From Timema cristinae (Eukaryota; Arthropoda; Insecta; Phasmatodea; Timematidae), in assembly GCA_039000515.1 (NCBI GenBank), contig JBCFYV010000001.1, forward strand, positions 50,823,894 through 50,887,893: DNA of 64,000 nucleotides. The letters are read 5' to 3'. The first letter of the stretch is position 1. Every line of letters starts with the position of its first letter. The translations under genes and the position numbers were made by a program. Positions 1 through 10,689 of this stretch are shown piece by piece. The notes beneath the pieces are model-generated. The model searched no databases. It had not been told where the DNA came from and saw only the letters and a program-made list of their open reading frames with translations.

Positions 1-1000
1 GAGGTCTGCCGTGACTACACTCGATGCACATCCACAAACGATTTAAAATTCAACCAACTCACACAAGGCTCCATTAGAACAAAACTGAAAACATGTTAAA
101 GATCCGAACAGATATTCCAACCGAAATTCACCCACTGAAAGTAAGATATTAAATAAAATAAAAATTGTTAGGCCTAAAACTTATATATTTCAAGGATTGG
201 TAAGTTAATGATACGATTAGGTACACTTATCCGAACAAACTTTAAGCCTAACCTTCATTACATTAACTACAGTACTCGGCTGACTATAAATAACGTTGCT
301 ACCATTCCATTCACTAGTAAATTAGAATCTTGATTGATATCATGAAATAAACAATTTGACTTTCATAGTAAGATTATGTCATATGGTAAGGGATCATGGA
401 TCAAACCACATATTTATCAGTATGCTTTGTGTTTATACCTAGGTAAAAAAATATCAAATAAACCTAATGATTTGCTATTTCCTTGTGAGCAGGCTTATAA
501 TGTTCTAGTAATTGCAATCTTAATGATTCACTATCTAATGTAAAATACAGTGTATATTATATACAGGTACTTAGATATCATTCCCAAATAGTCTACCTAA
601 TATAATATAAATAAACATTCTAAAAATCTAAAGCCGCTTGAGCTACTACCTCGCTAAATAAGTTATTTCTAATAAGTTTTTAGTCTTAGTCACTTAAATG
701 GACATAGTGAGTAGAGCAAGGCTAATCTTTGCTTGCCTAATTTAGATAGGCTATTGCACCCAAAAAGAACCTGAAACTAAATCTTCGATTAAAAATACAA
801 AAAAGAACCACCTTACACTATCGAAACAAGACAATCAATCTTGGGAAAATAAAACACAAACAGAATGTGAAGAAAGTGATGGGGTAAAGGCCTAAAAATG
901 TATTTTAATAAAAACTCATAAATAAAATTGTATAATGATGGGCTATCACTTGCAACGAGTATGATTGTCTTCCATGGATATTATCACTTGAGATTGTGGG
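1..1000. other. AT-rich intergenic stretch, no gene seen
   Basis: No open frame with coding character and no recognisable RNA gene on either strand. The sequence is AT-rich with scattered AGGCCTA motifs that recur through the window. Confidence 0.6.
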
Positions 1001-1039
1001 CTCTTAGGTGACTGTAAAAGCCAATCCTAAAGTTACAGA

Positions 1040-1830
1040 CTCTCCCACAGTGTCGGCACATGTTCTCTGCGTTAACCTTTGGCAGGTGAGGGTTGATTAT
1101 CCTTAGACACACTCGTTATTTCCTAGCATTACACTTGTCGCATTGGTGTCTTCATCGTCGTTGGTCTTTGTGGACACGCTGAAGCCATGCCGGGTGATAG
1201 GCCGCCTTGGCCTCCCAGTTGTCAATGTCACTTCTTCAGGTTGGAATTAAGAATGTCCTTGTATCGTTTGTGTTGTCCCCTCAGTTTTTGTTGGTTATCC
1301 TTCAGTTTTGAGTACATAATCTGCTTTGAGAGTATAGTTTCGGACATGCAAACAACGTGACCAGTCCATCAGAGTTGGTGCTTGATGATCAATGCTTCAT
1401 TGCTGTCCATTGACCTCTTCTAAGACACGGTTGTTAGTAAGCCGCTTTTGCCAGATCACTCTTAAGGATTCTTCTAAGACAGCACTGATGGTATATCTCC
1501 AGGCGTTTTAGATGCCTTCTGTCAGTGCTCAAATTTCTCACAGTCTGTAAGTAAAAGTTGGTATTATGATACATGTACAGTTTGGTGAAGTTCTGATATT
1601 ATGATTGTCAAAGACTCTTTCTCGCAGCCATCTGAAAGCTGCACTGGCACATTTTAGGCGGTGTTGGATTTCATTATCAATATTAGCATATGTCGAGAGG
1701 TGACTGCCAAGTTAAGGAAAGTGTTCGATGATCTGCAAGACCTCTCCCTTGATCGTGATGGCAGAGGATACAACCTTTGAATTGAGTGCAGGTTGATACA
1801 GAATCTGCGTCTTTTTGATGTTAAAATATG
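1040..1830 (-). pseudogene. Non-LTR retrotransposon reverse-transcriptase C-terminal remnant
   Basis: Read on the minus strand, this stretch gives the region after the catalytic core of an endonuclease/reverse-transcriptase LINE of the jockey/CR1-like type. The best block, near 1610-1670, reads HRLKCASAAFRWLRERVF, preceded by a degenerate 'EHFPYLGSHL'-type block in which the tyrosine codon has become a stop (near 1700). Further downstream (towards 1200) the family's RRP and VSTK-like residues can still be picked out, but several stops and frame changes interrupt them. Neither the endonuclease domain nor the FADD catalytic block is present, so this is a dead 5'-truncated copy. The family assignment is from remembered residue patterns; the clade is uncertain. 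Confidence 0.75.
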
Positions 1831-2195
1831 TAGATACTAGATCATAGCAACATTTTATTATTTAAATAAAATAGTAGGTCTAGTTCCATGGAGTGGCTTG
1901 ATAGCCTTTGAAAGGGAACTGGAATATAACTGGTTCTCTATGTCTGCAACCTTTGAAGAAAATGCAATCATATATAATGAAAAAACAATATGCCAATTAG
2001 GAGACTGTTACTAAAAACTTTGATAGATTAAGTAATTAAAATATGTTAAATCCAGAAGTGATTATAGGAAGCAAACTTTATAGTGAATTGTTTCAAGTTG
2101 ATTGTAGAAATTTGAAGAGATTAGCTCCAAATCCAAGTCTTATCTTGTTAGAAGAGTTCCTTGCTCGTTTAATCTCTGGTAGATAGTACCATAAA

Positions 2196-3990
2196 GTGTG
2201 ATGACTTTGATTTTGTAGGGTGACTTTGATACCTCTCTCTTTGTCTGTTATTTTGATAATTTATTCAATAACTTGCATGGATTTCTAATATTCTTTTTGC
2301 ACGTGGGGGGAAGGGGGGGGTGTCATTCTGATATATGTTTGTTTACATTAGGATAGATGGTCATTTGGAGAAAGGATTAATCCTTGTGCAGATCAAAGTT
2401 TAATATCATCCCATAAAATTAATGAAAAAGTGTAGCCTTCAAACTTTAGAATGTGCAAACTTAAGTATAAGTATTAATAGTGTTTCTGAATTATATTATG
2501 AAATAGTGGCTATCTGTGACTGCCTTGGCTCAACATATAACTTAATTGTTTAACTAGTTTCAATAGAATGCTATGTTCTTAGCATGGGGTGACTTTGACA
2601 CTCTGAATTAAGAAATCATAATTAGGCTGAATTAAAGCGAAACTATAAATCTCCTAGGCCTACATTATTTTTTCTATCCTTGTATTTGAAGATAATTTAG
2701 GTACTAAGTGTGATAGCTGGTACATCATTTCCCGAACTGTTCTGGTTTCTACACTAAAGAAAATGGATTGACAAGATAATGCTATACAAAGAACTTGCTT
2801 AGTGTATTTAGGGCTACTGGTTTGGTCCCCTTTGATCTAGATAAATATTTCCAAAATTACTGGCAACGTTGTGACACTGCAATAGTCAATGATAGTTTGA
2901 TAAAATATTTAAAGAGTATAGGGTATAGTGATGAGAAAGGAAACCAAAAGAAAAGGAGGAAGATGGTGGTTGTTCCTGGAATGAGTATAGCTGCTCACAG
3001 AAATGAAGAAAGTGACAGTGATACAGATGTACATTCTACAATTTCATCCAATAACTCTGAACCAGAAATTAATTTTATGAATTCAGTTGAGGAGGTACAA
3101 GTTTAATTTTGGCAGCCTACTCTTTAACACATAAATATTGGAAATTGTGTACTTGGTAAAGCTTTATCTGGGAAATGCAGATCTGTAAATTTTCATTCTG
3201 CAGCCTTAATTCAAGATAAAATTGGTGACAAAGAATTTAAAGTAATGGGAATTAAATCCATTGACGATACAAAAATAGTTTTTAAATGTGTGGAAAAAGA
3301 TGTCTTCATTGTTGAAATCGGTGATATTTTGGCAATTTTACCTGGACCGCTCGTGGAAAAATCTGCAAACCTTTTTTGCTATCGTTTTGAAGGATAAGTT
3401 AATGTAAAAGAATGTTAGTTACTGCTGCATGGTAAATATTACATTCATAGTATGGTAACAATATTGTTTTTAAAATCTGTTCAAGTTACATTAACTTACC
3501 TAAATTTATTCAATCAATGCACTTTGCACTAGACATTGATGATAAAAATTAAAAATTAAAAGTGTACTACCACTTTATTGTAAGAAATGTAGTTAAATAT
3601 GAACAGTAAATGTTAAATAGTATTGTATCTAAACAAAATAAAACTTTGTTTTTTTTAAACTCTATTGTGATCAAAGTCATCCCAAAGGTTAATTGAATTA
3701 AAATGGCCGTGTATTTAAAACCAACGAATAGATTTCAAAATGGGATGAGATTGACTCTTTGGTCTTAGCTCTTTTAGTTTTTAAGCAATATCAAGTGGTA
3801 TATCAAAGTGATGACTTTGATATACCATTTTTTATTTTTTTCTGGCTTGCTTGAAAAAACTTTTGATAAAATCGACACTGAATATTTGTATGCTTACATG
3901 GCACAATTAATAATTTATTTATATTTCAAGTTTGTCTTCAAAATAACTACACTATTGTATTTTTTTTATCAAAGTCACCCCATCCTACAG
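2196..3990 (+). mobile_element. Tigger/pogo-like DNA transposon remnant
   Basis: A repeated subterminal motif GGGTGACTTTGATA appears in direct orientation near 2217 and 2585 and as its complement near 3668 and 3967; the right end reads ATCAAAGTCACCCCATCC followed by TACAG and TA. Between these lies the C-terminal part of a DDE transposase (separate entry). This is the layout of a Tc1/mariner-superfamily Tigger/pogo element with TA target preference. The left end is ragged, and no N-terminal DNA-binding or catalytic DDE region remains, so the copy cannot move by itself. Boundaries are approximate on the left and good on the right. Confidence 0.65.
2795..3397 (+). pseudogene. Tigger/jerky-type DDE transposase, C-terminal fragment
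   Basis: The first segment (to 3106) begins with FRATGLVPFDLDKYF, a variant of the 'FRATGIxPF' block that ends the DDE domain of Tigger/jerky-like transposases, followed by an acidic Ser/Asp-rich linker. After stop codons at 3104 and 3125 the same frame resumes at 3143-3397 with a conserved tail that includes KVMGIKSID and ILAILPGPL. Such tails follow the linker in many insect pogo-like transposases. Two in-frame stops and the absence of everything upstream show a decayed gene. The two stops could be bridged by a tiny intron (a GT follows the GAGGAG at about 3094), but no good acceptor is visible. Confidence 0.65.
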
Positions 3991-4014
3991 TAGTCCTTTT
4001 AGAATGTTAATTTC

Positions 4015-4050
4015 TCGACATGTTTCAACTTTTCAAATATCATCTTCAGG
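4015..4050 (-). other. Hammerhead-ribozyme-like core motif (degenerate)
   Basis: On the minus strand CTGAAGA (4043-4049) is followed by a weak, wobble-rich stem and then GAAACATGT. This matches the CUGANGA - stem II - GAAA layout of the hammerhead catalytic core, but stem II is poorly paired and no convincing stem I was found. It lies just outside the right end of the Tigger-like remnant. Confidence 0.35.
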
Positions 4051-4059
4051 AAAGTACTA

Positions 4060-5830
4060 TAAAAATATAGAAAATTAAAGTAAGGAAGACATTATAAAAT
4101 AATACCAGAAATATAAGTGAGATTTAATGAGATTTATGTTTATTGACAAATTTAATTTTTAAGATTAGCAAGTGGACAAATTAATTTAACTGAAAATATA
4201 AAAGATATAGTAAATTTAGGTTAAAACATATAAGATATGGGTTATTGAAGTTAAACTGTTGAACAAAAAAACTTATGTGGAGAGTAAGAAACAAAAAATG
4301 TTTCAATCACTGCATGGCAATTGATTGTATTTGGATTTGCCATCAATTCTCATAACAGATTATATTGCTTTTTTACATGTTATATAATCATTTCAAGTAT
4401 TTAACTAATATATTTTTAACGAATTAAGTTATATTTTTGTTTTATTCTCACGAATGTTTCTTTATCCATTTTAATGTGTTTTTTGGTAATTTTATATTTC
4501 CAGCAATATTCAATTGTTATCAATCATTATCTCATTTATTAAATGTTATATCATTAATAATCCTATTTTTGGATCATCTTACAACCATTAGATCTATCAC
4601 ATAGTAGGCTAATCCCACTCTTGTTTCTACTGTATCAATTTTAATTAGTTCATGTAATTTTTTTCTGTACATTGCCAAGCATATTCTTTCATGATCTAAT
4701 TAATCCATAATTATATCAAGGTATTAAATTTGTATTTTGATAACCTTATAACTATTAAATAAAACAATATCCATCCAAATCTTATTTATTATTATATTAA
4801 GCTCCTTCATTTATTTAATATTTTAGAATGTTTTTATAAAATGTTGTCAAAACTGATTGGTTTAATTGTCTATAAAAAATTTTTTTTGTGTGTACTTCAA
4901 ATAAAAAAATCACAAACATGCCCATTAATAAATATATTTGGATCTAAAAGCTTCCCTTATGTTGTCCTTAAGAAAGTCAATATAATTTTAACAAATCCAC
5001 TAAGGAAATTTAAAATCTCTGTGGTTTTGTCTTACTACTTCATGAATTGTAAGTTCAAGATTATTTTTAGTAGTAGCTTAGGTAAAAATATTATTCCTCC
5101 ACAAATTCTGTCTACTTTGTACATCCTTAGTCAACAGTGCCTTGGTTTGTAAACAAACCAATATATACACATAATAGTTTTTACTGACATGTGTGATACA
5201 TCTGCTAAATAAACAGGTTATCTGTATATCAATTAAATCTGTTGTATAAACAAAAAACAGATTTATTGGTTGGCCTAGTCAGAAGATTATTTGCAATAGG
5301 CACTCATAAAATAACAAGACGTTTGACACAAAGATAAACTATTGAGAGATGAGACCTAAGTAAGACAGTATATTTTTCTTAAAGAGGCTCAATAAATGGC
5401 ATCTATGATCACACCTACCTATTGACACAATAAAATGTACAAACCCATTTGTTTCCATTATTTTTAAAAAAAAGTACACTCCCTGCTTTACTCCATTGGA
5501 AACAAAATCTTCTTTCTCAAAATTATTTTAGTTTACTGAGGTGTCAGGTTGTTTTAGTTGGCTAAAGAGACAGAATTGATAACTGTATTATTGGGTTTCC
5601 TCCTTGACCAAAACAATCTATTTGACACAAGACACATTGAGGAGATGACATTTTCAAATAAAGACTGAAAGTATTCTTAATTATTTATTTAGACTACAAA
5701 CTAATTTTTTTAGAATTTAGTGAATAATGTAATTTTACTATGTTAATTTTTCTTTTTTTCTTGACACCTCAGAGAGAAAGTATTGTGATTGTCAAAAAAA
5801 AATCCTTGAGATTTTGATAAATGTTGAAGT
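4060..5830. other. AT-rich stretch, no gene seen
   Basis: Low-complexity AT-rich DNA. A 103-codon open frame at 4841-5152 has no recognisable motif and AT-driven composition (Lys/Ile/Phe/Leu), so I do not call it a gene. Confidence 0.55.
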
Positions 5831-5831
5831 T

Positions 5832-6128
5832 TCATGACTCCTCGTTCTAGGGGTAAGGTGTCAGACTTCCGTGCTGGCGGCCGGGGTTCAATCCTCGGTC
5901 CCGGCACAGATTTATCTGATTACCAAACCCTTCCTTCACCTCTGACAAGATATCTTGTGAATGTGGGGAATGCCAGGCCTCCACCGTGGTTCGGATTCCA
6001 CGTAAACTGTAGGTCCTCCATTTCATCTCACAATCACCCTACCATTACACATTAGCTTAAGTGCATGTAACCCGAACGGGTAGTAAGACGCGGTGCAATA
6101 ATAATATAATAATAATAATAATATAATA
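5832..6128 (+). repeat. SINE family A (tRNA-derived), near full length
   Basis: A degraded tRNA-like head contains GTTCTAGGGGTAAGG, corresponding to the A-box TGGTCTAGGGG in better copies, and the B-box GGTTCAATCC. A ~200-bp body follows, with a tail ending CGGGTAGTAAGACGCGGTG and then AATA-type microsatellite. The same head, body and tail recur at 21.6-22.0 and 54.9-55.2 kb, and tail-only pieces at 9.78, 38.98 and 43.94 kb. This is the standard structure of a Pol III-transcribed SINE moved by a partner LINE. Confidence 0.85.
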
Positions 6129-6129
6129 A

Positions 6130-7120
6130 TCACAACTCCTGAAACCAACAAAATTGTTTTGGTGACCCTCTCTGTCTTTACCTTGGGCTAGAGATGAAAC
6201 CTATTTAACCAATTGGGCTAAAACTTGGTAGCGGAAGTTTTTTTTTTTCTTTTATAAAGTCTCCTTGAGGGGTTTTAGAATTATATATCTAGCCCTAACA
6301 TTTACTCAAGGGCAAAAAGAAAAAGAATGATTGATTTTATTGAAACTTGCTCAAACGATTTTGATTAAATTTTATTTCTAGATACTGTTTATCACTATAA
6401 ACAAGATGGTAACTCTCATTTTCACATGGGGAAATTCTCAAATTTTTGTCATATCTCCGCAACTATTTGCGATACAAAATAACTTACCATTGTAAAATTG
6501 TAGTACTATTCAAGATAAAAATCTGTTATTTGAAAAATATTTTTATAAAATCAATCATTTCTGAGCTCTCTCTCTCTCTCTCTCTCTCTCTCTATTATAT
6601 ATATATATATATAATACTTTTTAATTCAGGAATTTGAAAACGAATTTGATTCTTATCCACTTTTGTGGATAGCATTGTTTCTTTTTTTCTCAATTTTCCT
6701 GTAACAGTGTTCCTATAGTTCCTAATGTCATAGAGTAAGTAAATAACAGTGTACTGTATATTATTTTATTTATGTATGTACATATTATTTTATTTCACAA
6801 ATCTTACAATTCAAAAATCGAGTTTGATTATGTTTGTCTTCATAAGATATTCTGTACAAGTTTCAAATGTGTAAAATTATTAAAAGAGAAACCCGCTTCT
6901 GTGGATGCATGTTTCAACATGTTACACTCACAGTAGACTAGACTGCCTATGACCGGGAGATTGAGATTTGAATATCTGTCAGTGTAGGCCTACTGAGGGT
7001 ATTTTTTCCAAAATGTTTTTCTCTCCCCCTCAATGAAAATTTGGGTACATTTCCTTGAAATATAACCTTCCAAATCCCTCAAACCACTAGCATGATCAGT
7101 AATAACCTGAATGGGTAAGA
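6130..7120. other. No gene; CT and TA microsatellites
   Basis: Contains a CT run at about 6566-6592 directly followed by an AT/TA run to about 6614. A weak SINE-B-like head (GGGAGATTGAGATTTGAA) lies near 6950. Nothing else with coding character. Confidence 0.5.
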
Positions 7121-7134
7121 AGTCAAATAATCAT

Positions 7135-7205
7135 ATCTTGAGCTAGTTCTATCCACTCCACCTTATCACACCCTATCTCTTTCGGGTTCGTTCTAATGTT
7201 TTGCT
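7135..7205 (+). repeat. Single-unit copy of the 46-bp minisatellite element
   Basis: One unit of the TCTTGAGCTAGTTCTATCCA repeat followed by the same right flank (CACCCTATCTCTTTC, then GTTCGTTCTAATG) seen after the arrays at 8.8 and 54.36 kb. It shows that the arrays are expansions inside a dispersed element. Confidence 0.65.
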
Positions 7206-8370
7206 GACATATGATAAAATAATACATTTGACTAATAAAATTATATTACTTCTCTCCATTATATTTAATAATAGCTTTACATTTTCATTTCTTATTTCCA
7301 AGATATTTCTGATTAATTAAACCTAACCATTTCAATACTTTCTCTCATCCTAGGTTTTTTTGCCAACACTTTTACTAAATATTCATACACTCATAAAAGT
7401 CCAAACTTTGATATGCATTATAAAAGTTATACATAAACCTATTAATCACAATTCATTACAACACAGCCCTTTCAAAATGATGCCAAAAAGAACCAATCAG
7501 GAGACCTTCAACTGTATGTCTGGGTGCTTTTGGCAGAGATTGAGCATCACCTGTGAATTGGTCGACATGCTCAGATCAATGAGTAACGAGGTGTTAATGG
7601 CACAGTGACAAGTTTCTAGCAAAACAACCTCCCACCAGCCTGTAGGGGGGAGGGGGGTGAAGGAGCGGTGACTCAACTTTCTAAAAATACTACATTACTC
7701 CGCCTTTCATTTTTATGGTGCACCAATCAATTTGTTTGAAAAATTACAAGATTTGGTTTTCTCTTATAACACGATTCCATATGTTATTTTCTTACCATAT
7801 GGGATAAAAATTGAACATTAGTAGTAACTCCTTTTGATAAATTCATGCTAACATAAAAATAACTTTTAAATTAACCATACTAAATCATGTACACATTTCT
7901 ATAATTTTATATAAGGCCTTTTAATTAATTGTAAGGTATTTGAGTACAGTTTTTAAATCTATCACTGACCAAAACTTTATAATATTACTATTGACAAAAC
8001 ACCATATTGGATCTAAAGTTTTAAAGGTATATTTGGTATGAATTAATGTTGGTTTTTTTGGCTTGGTTTTAGAATGTAATAAAGTGTACACTACTATGCT
8101 ATAATCTTGTGTTTGTAGTAAAATAATCAATTACTAGTGTAATTTATAAATAAAGTAATAGATGAATGTAGTGTGGAATATCCAAATTGGTAGAACCTCA
8201 CTTATAATAATATAATTTTGGAAAAATCCCCGAAATTAGAATTTTAAAATGTGTGGTCCAACTTGCTCAACCTTGATTTGTTAAGATATTTATACAAACA
8301 AATGTGAATATTTGATATAATGTATATTTGTATGGTAATCACTGGGCAATATTTACCTGCATCTTGCTTA

Positions 8371-8880
8371 CTTACTTAATCTATGGCATTAGGAACTTGA
8401 AAGCTTATTGCTGCACTTGCTGCACACTACCTATCCCTATCTTGAGCTAGCTTTATCCAGTCCCCCTCATCACAACCCTATCCCTATCTTGTGCTAGCTT
8501 TATCCAGTCCCCCTAATAACACCCTATCCCTATCTTGTGCTAGCTTTATCCAGTCCCCTAATAACACCCTATCCCTATCTTGAGCTAGTTCTATCCAGTC
8601 CACCTCATCACATCCCATCCCTATATTGAGCTAGTTCTATCCAGTCCCCCTCATCACACCCTATCCCTATCTTGAGCTAGTTCGATCCAGTCCCCATCAC
8701 ACCCTGTTCTTATCTTGAGCTAGTTCTATCCAGTCCCCCTAATAACACCCTATCCCTATCTTGAGCTAGTTCTATCCAGTCCCCCTCATCACATCCTATC
8801 TTTATCTTGAGCTAGTTCTATCCAGTCCACCTCATGGCACCCTATCTCTTTCAGGTCCATTCTATAGAAAACCTTGGTTA
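8371..8880 (+). repeat. Dispersed element with 46-bp minisatellite, about 9 units
   Basis: Units of about 46 bp with the core TCTTGAGCTAGTTCTATCCA and a CACCTCATCACACCCTATCC linker run from about 8430 to 8839 with small indels. The left flank (GGCATTAGGAACTTGAAAG then TTATTGCTGCACTTG) and the right flank (CACCCTATCTCTTTCAGGTCC) match the flanks of the array near 54 kb, so the whole is one repeat family with a variable internal tandem array. It does not resemble a coding or CRISPR repeat. Confidence 0.8.
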
Positions 8881-8889
8881 ATTCAGACA

Positions 8890-9540
8890 CACTGTAGTAG
8901 ACATTTATACTACAATACCTTTATTACTGGTGTTGGGTTAGTTCAGTTCTTTGGTACCTCAGCTCTCCTGGTTTGGGTTCTTAAAAGGCCGATAATCAAC
9001 TCATCAGTTCTCAATAAATCGTTTGAGCTATTTTCAACAAATTTAAATAAAACACAATCATTTATCAGCTAACTACTTCTAAATGAATTTGTTTAAGAAA
9101 AGTATATATATATATATATATAAAAAATTATTTATAATGTTAAAAACTTAACAGACACCAATTTTGAACCAAATCGCTAGAGCCATTTCTTTAAATATTT
9201 ATAAAAAATTAAGTAATCAGTAAACTACCCTTAAACAATCCCTTGTGTCTCACCCCTTGTCCCCCTTGCCAAAAACAAAATGTATATAATACTATTCAAG
9301 GAACGCCCAATAACCAATAACAAAAGGAACTAATTAAAAATGAAAAGATAATAAGATATATTAAATCTAAGGAAAAAGTTAAAGACAGCAAAAATTTTTA
9401 ATTAACAAAAAACATATTGAGTGTATAAGAAATTGAATGAAATATTGATAGTAACAAGTCTGAATATAATATATATTACATCATGGATGAGAAGATAGAT
9501 GAACACACCTTTGGAGTGACAGGGATAACATCTATCCCTA
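8890..9540. other. No gene; AT microsatellite and a dispersed intergenic repeat
   Basis: An AT run sits at about 9104-9122. A block near 9150-9240 (ACACCAATTTTGAACC to AGTAAACTACCCTTAAA) recurs in diverged form at 9.92-10.1, 23.58-23.7 and 24.34-24.74 kb, marking an unclassified dispersed repeat. Confidence 0.5.
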
Positions 9541-9550
9541 ATTTAGAGAA

Positions 9551-9577
9551 CTGATGATGACGTTTGTACGTCGAAAC
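9551..9577 (+). other. Hammerhead-ribozyme-like core (CTGATGA - stem II - GAAAC)
   Basis: CTGATGA (9551-9557) is followed by a perfect 5-bp hairpin GACGT-TTGT-ACGTC (9559-9572) and GAAAC (9573-9577), then ATGTA. This is the exact order of the hammerhead catalytic core: CUGAUGA, stem II, GAAA, with ACATGU as a possible minimal stem III. Penelope-like elements and retrozymes are known to carry minimal type I hammerheads with very short stem III. I could not pair a stem I (upstream TTTAGAGAA against downstream GTCAAGTC), so activity is unproven. Confidence 0.5.
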
Positions 9578-9636
9578 ATGTAGTCAAGTCAACCTGCCTT
9601 TTGGCGTTCAAGGCTTAAGGAGTGGAACTAAATATA

Positions 9637-9736
9637 AGCTATTATTATTATTATTATTATCATCATTACTATTATTATTATTATCATTATTATCATCATT
9701 ATTATCGTCATTATTATCATCATCATCATTATCATC

Positions 9737-9774
<38 letters not shown>

Positions 9775-9805
9775 TATTACCGCGTCTTACTACCCGTTCG
9801 GGTTA
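9637..9805 (-). repeat. ATT microsatellite fused to a SINE-A 3' tail
   Basis: An ATT/ATC array of about 145 bp ends in CCGCGTCTTACTACCCGTTC, the reverse complement of the SINE-A tail. SINE-A copies end in such microsatellites, so this is a strongly 5'-truncated minus-strand copy with an expanded tail. The poly-Leu and poly-Tyr reading frames here are artefacts of the array. Confidence 0.75.
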
Positions 9806-10289
9806 TACGCAAAAATATCAGCTCAGGAAAGTTTATATATTCAACAACATTTCTTGAATATTATTATCATAATTCTCCTTACTAATTCACTATGAATATA
9901 ACTAATAAAATGTATATAGTTTTTTTTTCATTCCCCAGGTATACATTTTAAACAAAATCTTTAAAGCAATTTTTGAAATATTTTGAAATTTTAAAATCAC
10001 TCATCAGTAAACTAGCCTTTCTCAAAAATTTTACCCAAAATACAAGTATATAATGTTTTTTGTCAGGTAAAACACTCCTTAGATATCAATTATAAACAAA
10101 TGTTAGAACCACCTTAAGAAAATTTGATACAAATTTTTCCAAAAAAGTTGCCAAAATATTCCCCTACTAAATACCAAGTTTGAACATAATCCATTGAACT
10201 GTTTCTGATTGTTGGCCAGGAACAGACAGAATTGTAAATTCCACTTTTTTGGGCTTGGACACACATAAAACACAAAGCTTTGTGTGTGA

Positions 10290-10405
10290 TTTTCTTAAAT
10301 GGTTCCTCCACTCTCCTTCCACACAAATGCAGCTACATTTACTCTAAATTCTACCTTTATAATCCTCTACCACATTGGATTAAATATACGAATAACCCGG
10401 ACATA
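10290..10405 (+). repeat. SINE family B, 3' body fragment
   Basis: The block TCCACTCTCCTTCCACACAA, then an A-rich ACATTTACTCTAAATTCTACC segment, matches the body of SINE-B copies at 14.2, 32.8 and 58.3 kb. The tRNA-like head is not recognisable here. Confidence 0.55.
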
Positions 10406-10474
10406 TGAAACTGAACCCTATTGATACATTTCTAGATTGAACTAAGATGCCATCTTGATTAATGTTAATAAATT

Positions 10475-10640
10475 CCAACACCTTAGCTCAGTTAGTCCAC
10501 CGATATGAGTGTCCCAGGTGTGTATCTTGATACGGGTTGGATATTTATCACTGTCATAAGGATGTGTGTTTCTATTGTCGATTAATATGTTAATGATATA
10601 GGTTGCAGTGGCTTGGATTATCTCAGATTTAATCTCGGTA
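10475..10640 (+). repeat. SINE family C (tRNA-derived), decayed
   Basis: Starts CACCTTAGCTCAGTTAG, an A-box-like tRNA start, and continues with a body (TTATCACTGTCATAAGG then CGATTAATATGTTAATGA) that parallels the better copy at 40.53-40.72 kb. The B-box is degraded. Confidence 0.5.
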
Positions 10641-10689
10641 ACAAATGGCACCCTGTTATTATTAGTTACAGACAATAAAATGTCTCAAG

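Noticed and set aside
2290..2325. G-rich run as a possible G-quadruplex
   Set aside because: Too short and irregular (two G runs) to support a specific structure.
5834..6055. 73-codon open frame
   Set aside because: Lies wholly within SINE-A; the reverse-strand frame at 55028-55231 is the same repeat.
8430..8840. Regular 46-bp repeats as a possible CRISPR-like array
   Set aside because: No unique spacers: the whole unit is repeated, and the context is a eukaryotic genome.
9564..9885. Overlapping Leu/Ser-rich and Tyr-rich open frames
   Set aside because: They read the ATT/ATC array next to a SINE tail and are not proteins.
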